A DNA stretch of 64,000 nt from Candidatus Marimicrobium litorale (lineage in GTDB: Bacteria > Pseudomonadota > Gammaproteobacteria > Pseudomonadales > Halieaceae). Position numbers and translations under genes: made by a program. Below are positions 62,812 through 64,000 of the stretch, piece by piece (the stretch's first letter is position 1; every line of letters starts with the position of its first letter). The DNA lies in the NCBI RefSeq assembly GCF_026262645.1, contig NZ_SHNO01000001.1, positions 1,550,001 to 1,614,000 on the forward strand, in the 5' to 3' direction. Under the pieces are notes generated by a model that saw only the letters and a list, made by a program, of their open reading frames with translations, did not search any database and was not told the DNA's origin.

Positions 62812-63014
62812 CGACTCTCACCGTGAAAGCCCGTCTCCCCATTACTATTACGCCCATCCCTGAACGCAAAAAGCTCGCTGAATAGCGGCCTTTGCGAGGT
62901 TTTTGCGGTCAGCCTCTGTTGAAAGTCTATCATCCACAGACTGCAGGGCGATGATGGCAGCCTCAGCAAGAATTGTCTTCAGGAAATTCTCTGTAAACAG
63001 ACGAATCACGGCCC

Positions 63015-63671
63015 CTACCTCTGTCTGTTACATCGCAGCTGCAACAGCAATGCGATGATGAGAAACAGCATGGCGAGCACCAGGCGGAGGTCGCCTAGCT
63101 GGTACCATGGGTCCAATGGAAAGGCTATTGTCTTCTCCATTGCCGCCACCTTAAACGCATGAATGCTGGATTCATTCGCGGTAATCTCTTCGAAAATCTC
63201 CAGAAGGTCACGCCGACTTCGATACCGGATGAGAGCTCCCTGATCCCAATTGTCCGCGTCTTCCAATCCCCACAGGTCTATAGCCTTGCCGGTACTGAAA
63301 CCCAGCATGACGATATGCCCTGCCCGCATCAGGGCTTTGCTCATAAAGGGAGACGAGTAGCGATCCAGCACCTGCTGTGTGCTTTCTCCGGGTAACGCCC
63401 CCGCCACTGCTTTGGGTGTTTCATAAAGGCCTATCGCATTCCATACCGCAAAATCATCGCCGGTATCGCTCTGCATAAAGCCCTGCCACCGTTCCAACCG
63501 CTCCTGTCCGCCGGGAGAATTCTCTATAACACGGGAGAAGTGAGCAACCTCCTCTTCCGTCAACGGCCCCTCAAACGAGGTATACCAGAAGAAGAAAATT
63601 CCGTAGAGAACGCCAAGTACAATCCAGCTACGGGACCACCGCCTGCGGTGAACCTGATTACCCTCTGCCAT
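63015..63671 (-). CDS. bitopic membrane protein, unknown function
   Basis: A 218-residue protein with a membrane helix near each end (IVLGVLYGIFFFWYTSF; LRLVLAMLFLIIALLLQL). Between them is a soluble domain with VIENSPGG, MRAGHIVMLGF and DQGALIRYRSRRDLLEIFEEI...IHAFKVAAMEKTIAFPLDP, a pattern that recalls dimeric ferredoxin-like EthD/DUF1330-type domains, but I cannot assign it. GAGGGAG precedes ATG 63671. It is flanked by two copies of a recombinase-derived repeat, so it may have arrived by transfer. Confidence 0.75.
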   Translation of the reverse strand: MAEGNQVHRRRWSRSWIVLGVLYGIFFFWYTSFEGPLTEEEVAHFSRVIENSPGGQERLERWQGFMQSDTGDDFAVWNAIGLYETPKAVAGALPGESTQQVLDRYSSPFMSKALMRAGHIVMLGFSTGKAIDLWGLEDADNWDQGALIRYRSRRDLLEIFEEITANESSIHAFKVAAMEKTIAFPLDPWYQLGDLRLVLAMLFLIIALLLQLRCNRQR

Positions 63672-63782
63672 TACACTCCCTCTTTCTTATTTTGCCTTGC
63701 GCACGCGTTCATCCCATTGATCATACGTATACTCGCTTCAACAAACCATGCATGCCGCTCGCCGTGTACGTCGGCACGTGAC

Positions 63783-63996
63783 AACCTTAAACCTCGCCGG
63801 GTCCACTGTCTGCGCAAGCTGGCCTTCCTGGCCCCCGATATCATGGAGCGAATTACGCGGGTGACGTCCCCGAAACGCTCATCCTGGAGCGTTTCAAAAA
63901 GGACTTCCCTCTCGATTGGACAGCCCAGCACTCACACTTCGGATTGAGTCAACTCCCCACTAGTGACTGGCGAAATCGCCGCTGCAGAAAATGGGG
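63783..63996 (+). pseudogene. frameshifted C-terminal remnant of a serine-recombinase-like protein
   Basis: In one frame from 63783 the sequence reads LKPRRVHCLRKLAFLAPDIMERITR; from about 63857 the next frame continues GDVPETLILERFKKDFPLDWTAQHSHFGL. Together they resemble the conserved end of recombinase-family proteins (LAPDI...LTLERL...LPLDW...LGF). A missing base around 63855-63860 would restore a continuous frame. No N-terminal catalytic domain is upstream. The end overlaps the repeat that recurs at 62727. This is recognition from memory of the family pattern, so moderately certain. Confidence 0.6.
63909..63996 (+). repeat. recombinase-end sequence (repeat 2)
   Basis: The partner of the repeat at 62727-62811, direct orientation, about 1.18 kb apart. 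Confidence 0.65.
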
Positions 63997-64000
63997 AATT

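Larger units (their letters stand above)
62518..63014. other. intergenic region with recombinase-like relic and repeats
   Basis: About 500 bases with no intact gene. It holds the 16-bp duplication at 62555 and, at 62727-62811, sequence similar to the frameshifted recombinase end at 63909-63996. The open frames here (for example the leftward one at 62664) are compatible with decayed DNA. Confidence 0.5.

Noticed and set aside
63671-63931. Leftward 86-codon frame
   Set aside because: Antisense to the recombinase remnant, with no family resemblance.
1-64000. CRISPR arrays, rRNA and tRNA genes
   Set aside because: No regularly spaced short repeats and no tRNA or rRNA-like sequence were noticed; tRNA search was by eye only.

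Overview
The window looks like a chromosomal segment of a marine, aerobic, heterotrophic gammaproteobacterium, perhaps near the Cellvibrionales groups (Halieaceae, SAR92, BD1-7). This rests on a green-type proteorhodopsin, TonB-dependent receptors, many sulfatases and fatty-acid-type catabolic enzymes, and moderate GC. The lineage is inferred; no rRNA or marker gene is present.

Positions 1-38.4 kb form a dense catabolic island. A TonB-dependent receptor runs off the left edge. Next come an LLM flavin oxidoreductase and a DHDPR-like oxidoreductase, facing a TetR gene broken by an in-frame TAG. From 15.4 kb down to 5.1 kb a leftward run encodes a dienoyl-CoA isomerase-like crotonase, a haloalkane dehalogenase (HLD-I), an enoyl-CoA isomerase-like protein, a DUF2855 protein, a DUF1330 protein, a type I sulfatase, an unknown protein, a GST-fold protein, a nitronate monooxygenase-like protein and an acyl-CoA dehydrogenase. 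A second TonB receptor diverges from it at 15.7 kb. A second leftward set (22.3-18.0 kb) has a DJ-1/PfpI protein, a small membrane protein, another sulfatase and another GST-fold protein. A 17-bp pseudo-palindrome occurs five times: two copies at the receptor/crotonase promoter, and one each before the dehalogenase, the DJ-1 operon and a TetR gene (22.5-23.1 kb). It therefore looks like the operator of one regulon.

Further right are a sulfotransferase-methyltransferase-esterase operon, a DUF1214-like protein, and a tightly overlapped operon (35.7-27.8 kb): acyl-CoA dehydrogenase, APH-type kinase, SDR, CoA ligase, PQQ quinoprotein and flavin monooxygenase. The first four match the composition of the levulinate/4-hydroxyacid (lva) pathway. 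A TetR gene diverges from it. A WS/DGAT acyltransferase with a Lys/Ala tail coded by a hexanucleotide repeat follows, then a molybdopterin oxidoreductase.

From 41 kb the content is more mixed: a small Arg-rich membrane protein, proteorhodopsin with its own terminator, a membrane phosphatase/sulfatase-fold protein, a TetR-HLD-II dehalogenase-DUF1330 cassette with a terminator, a 1857-residue DUF11-repeat surface protein, a methyltransferase, a divergent desaturase/AraC pair, a PAS hybrid histidine kinase, an MFS transporter, an allene-oxide-cyclase-barrel-like secreted protein, an alpha/beta hydrolase, a lipoprotein and a membrane protein. The right end holds a frameshifted relic of a recombinase C-terminus and a second diverged copy of the same sequence about 1.2 kb away.

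Taken together, the left 38 kb appears devoted to taking up (TonB), desulfating, dehalogenating and beta-oxidising one or more hydrophobic organic compounds. The actual substrate cannot be read from the sequence.
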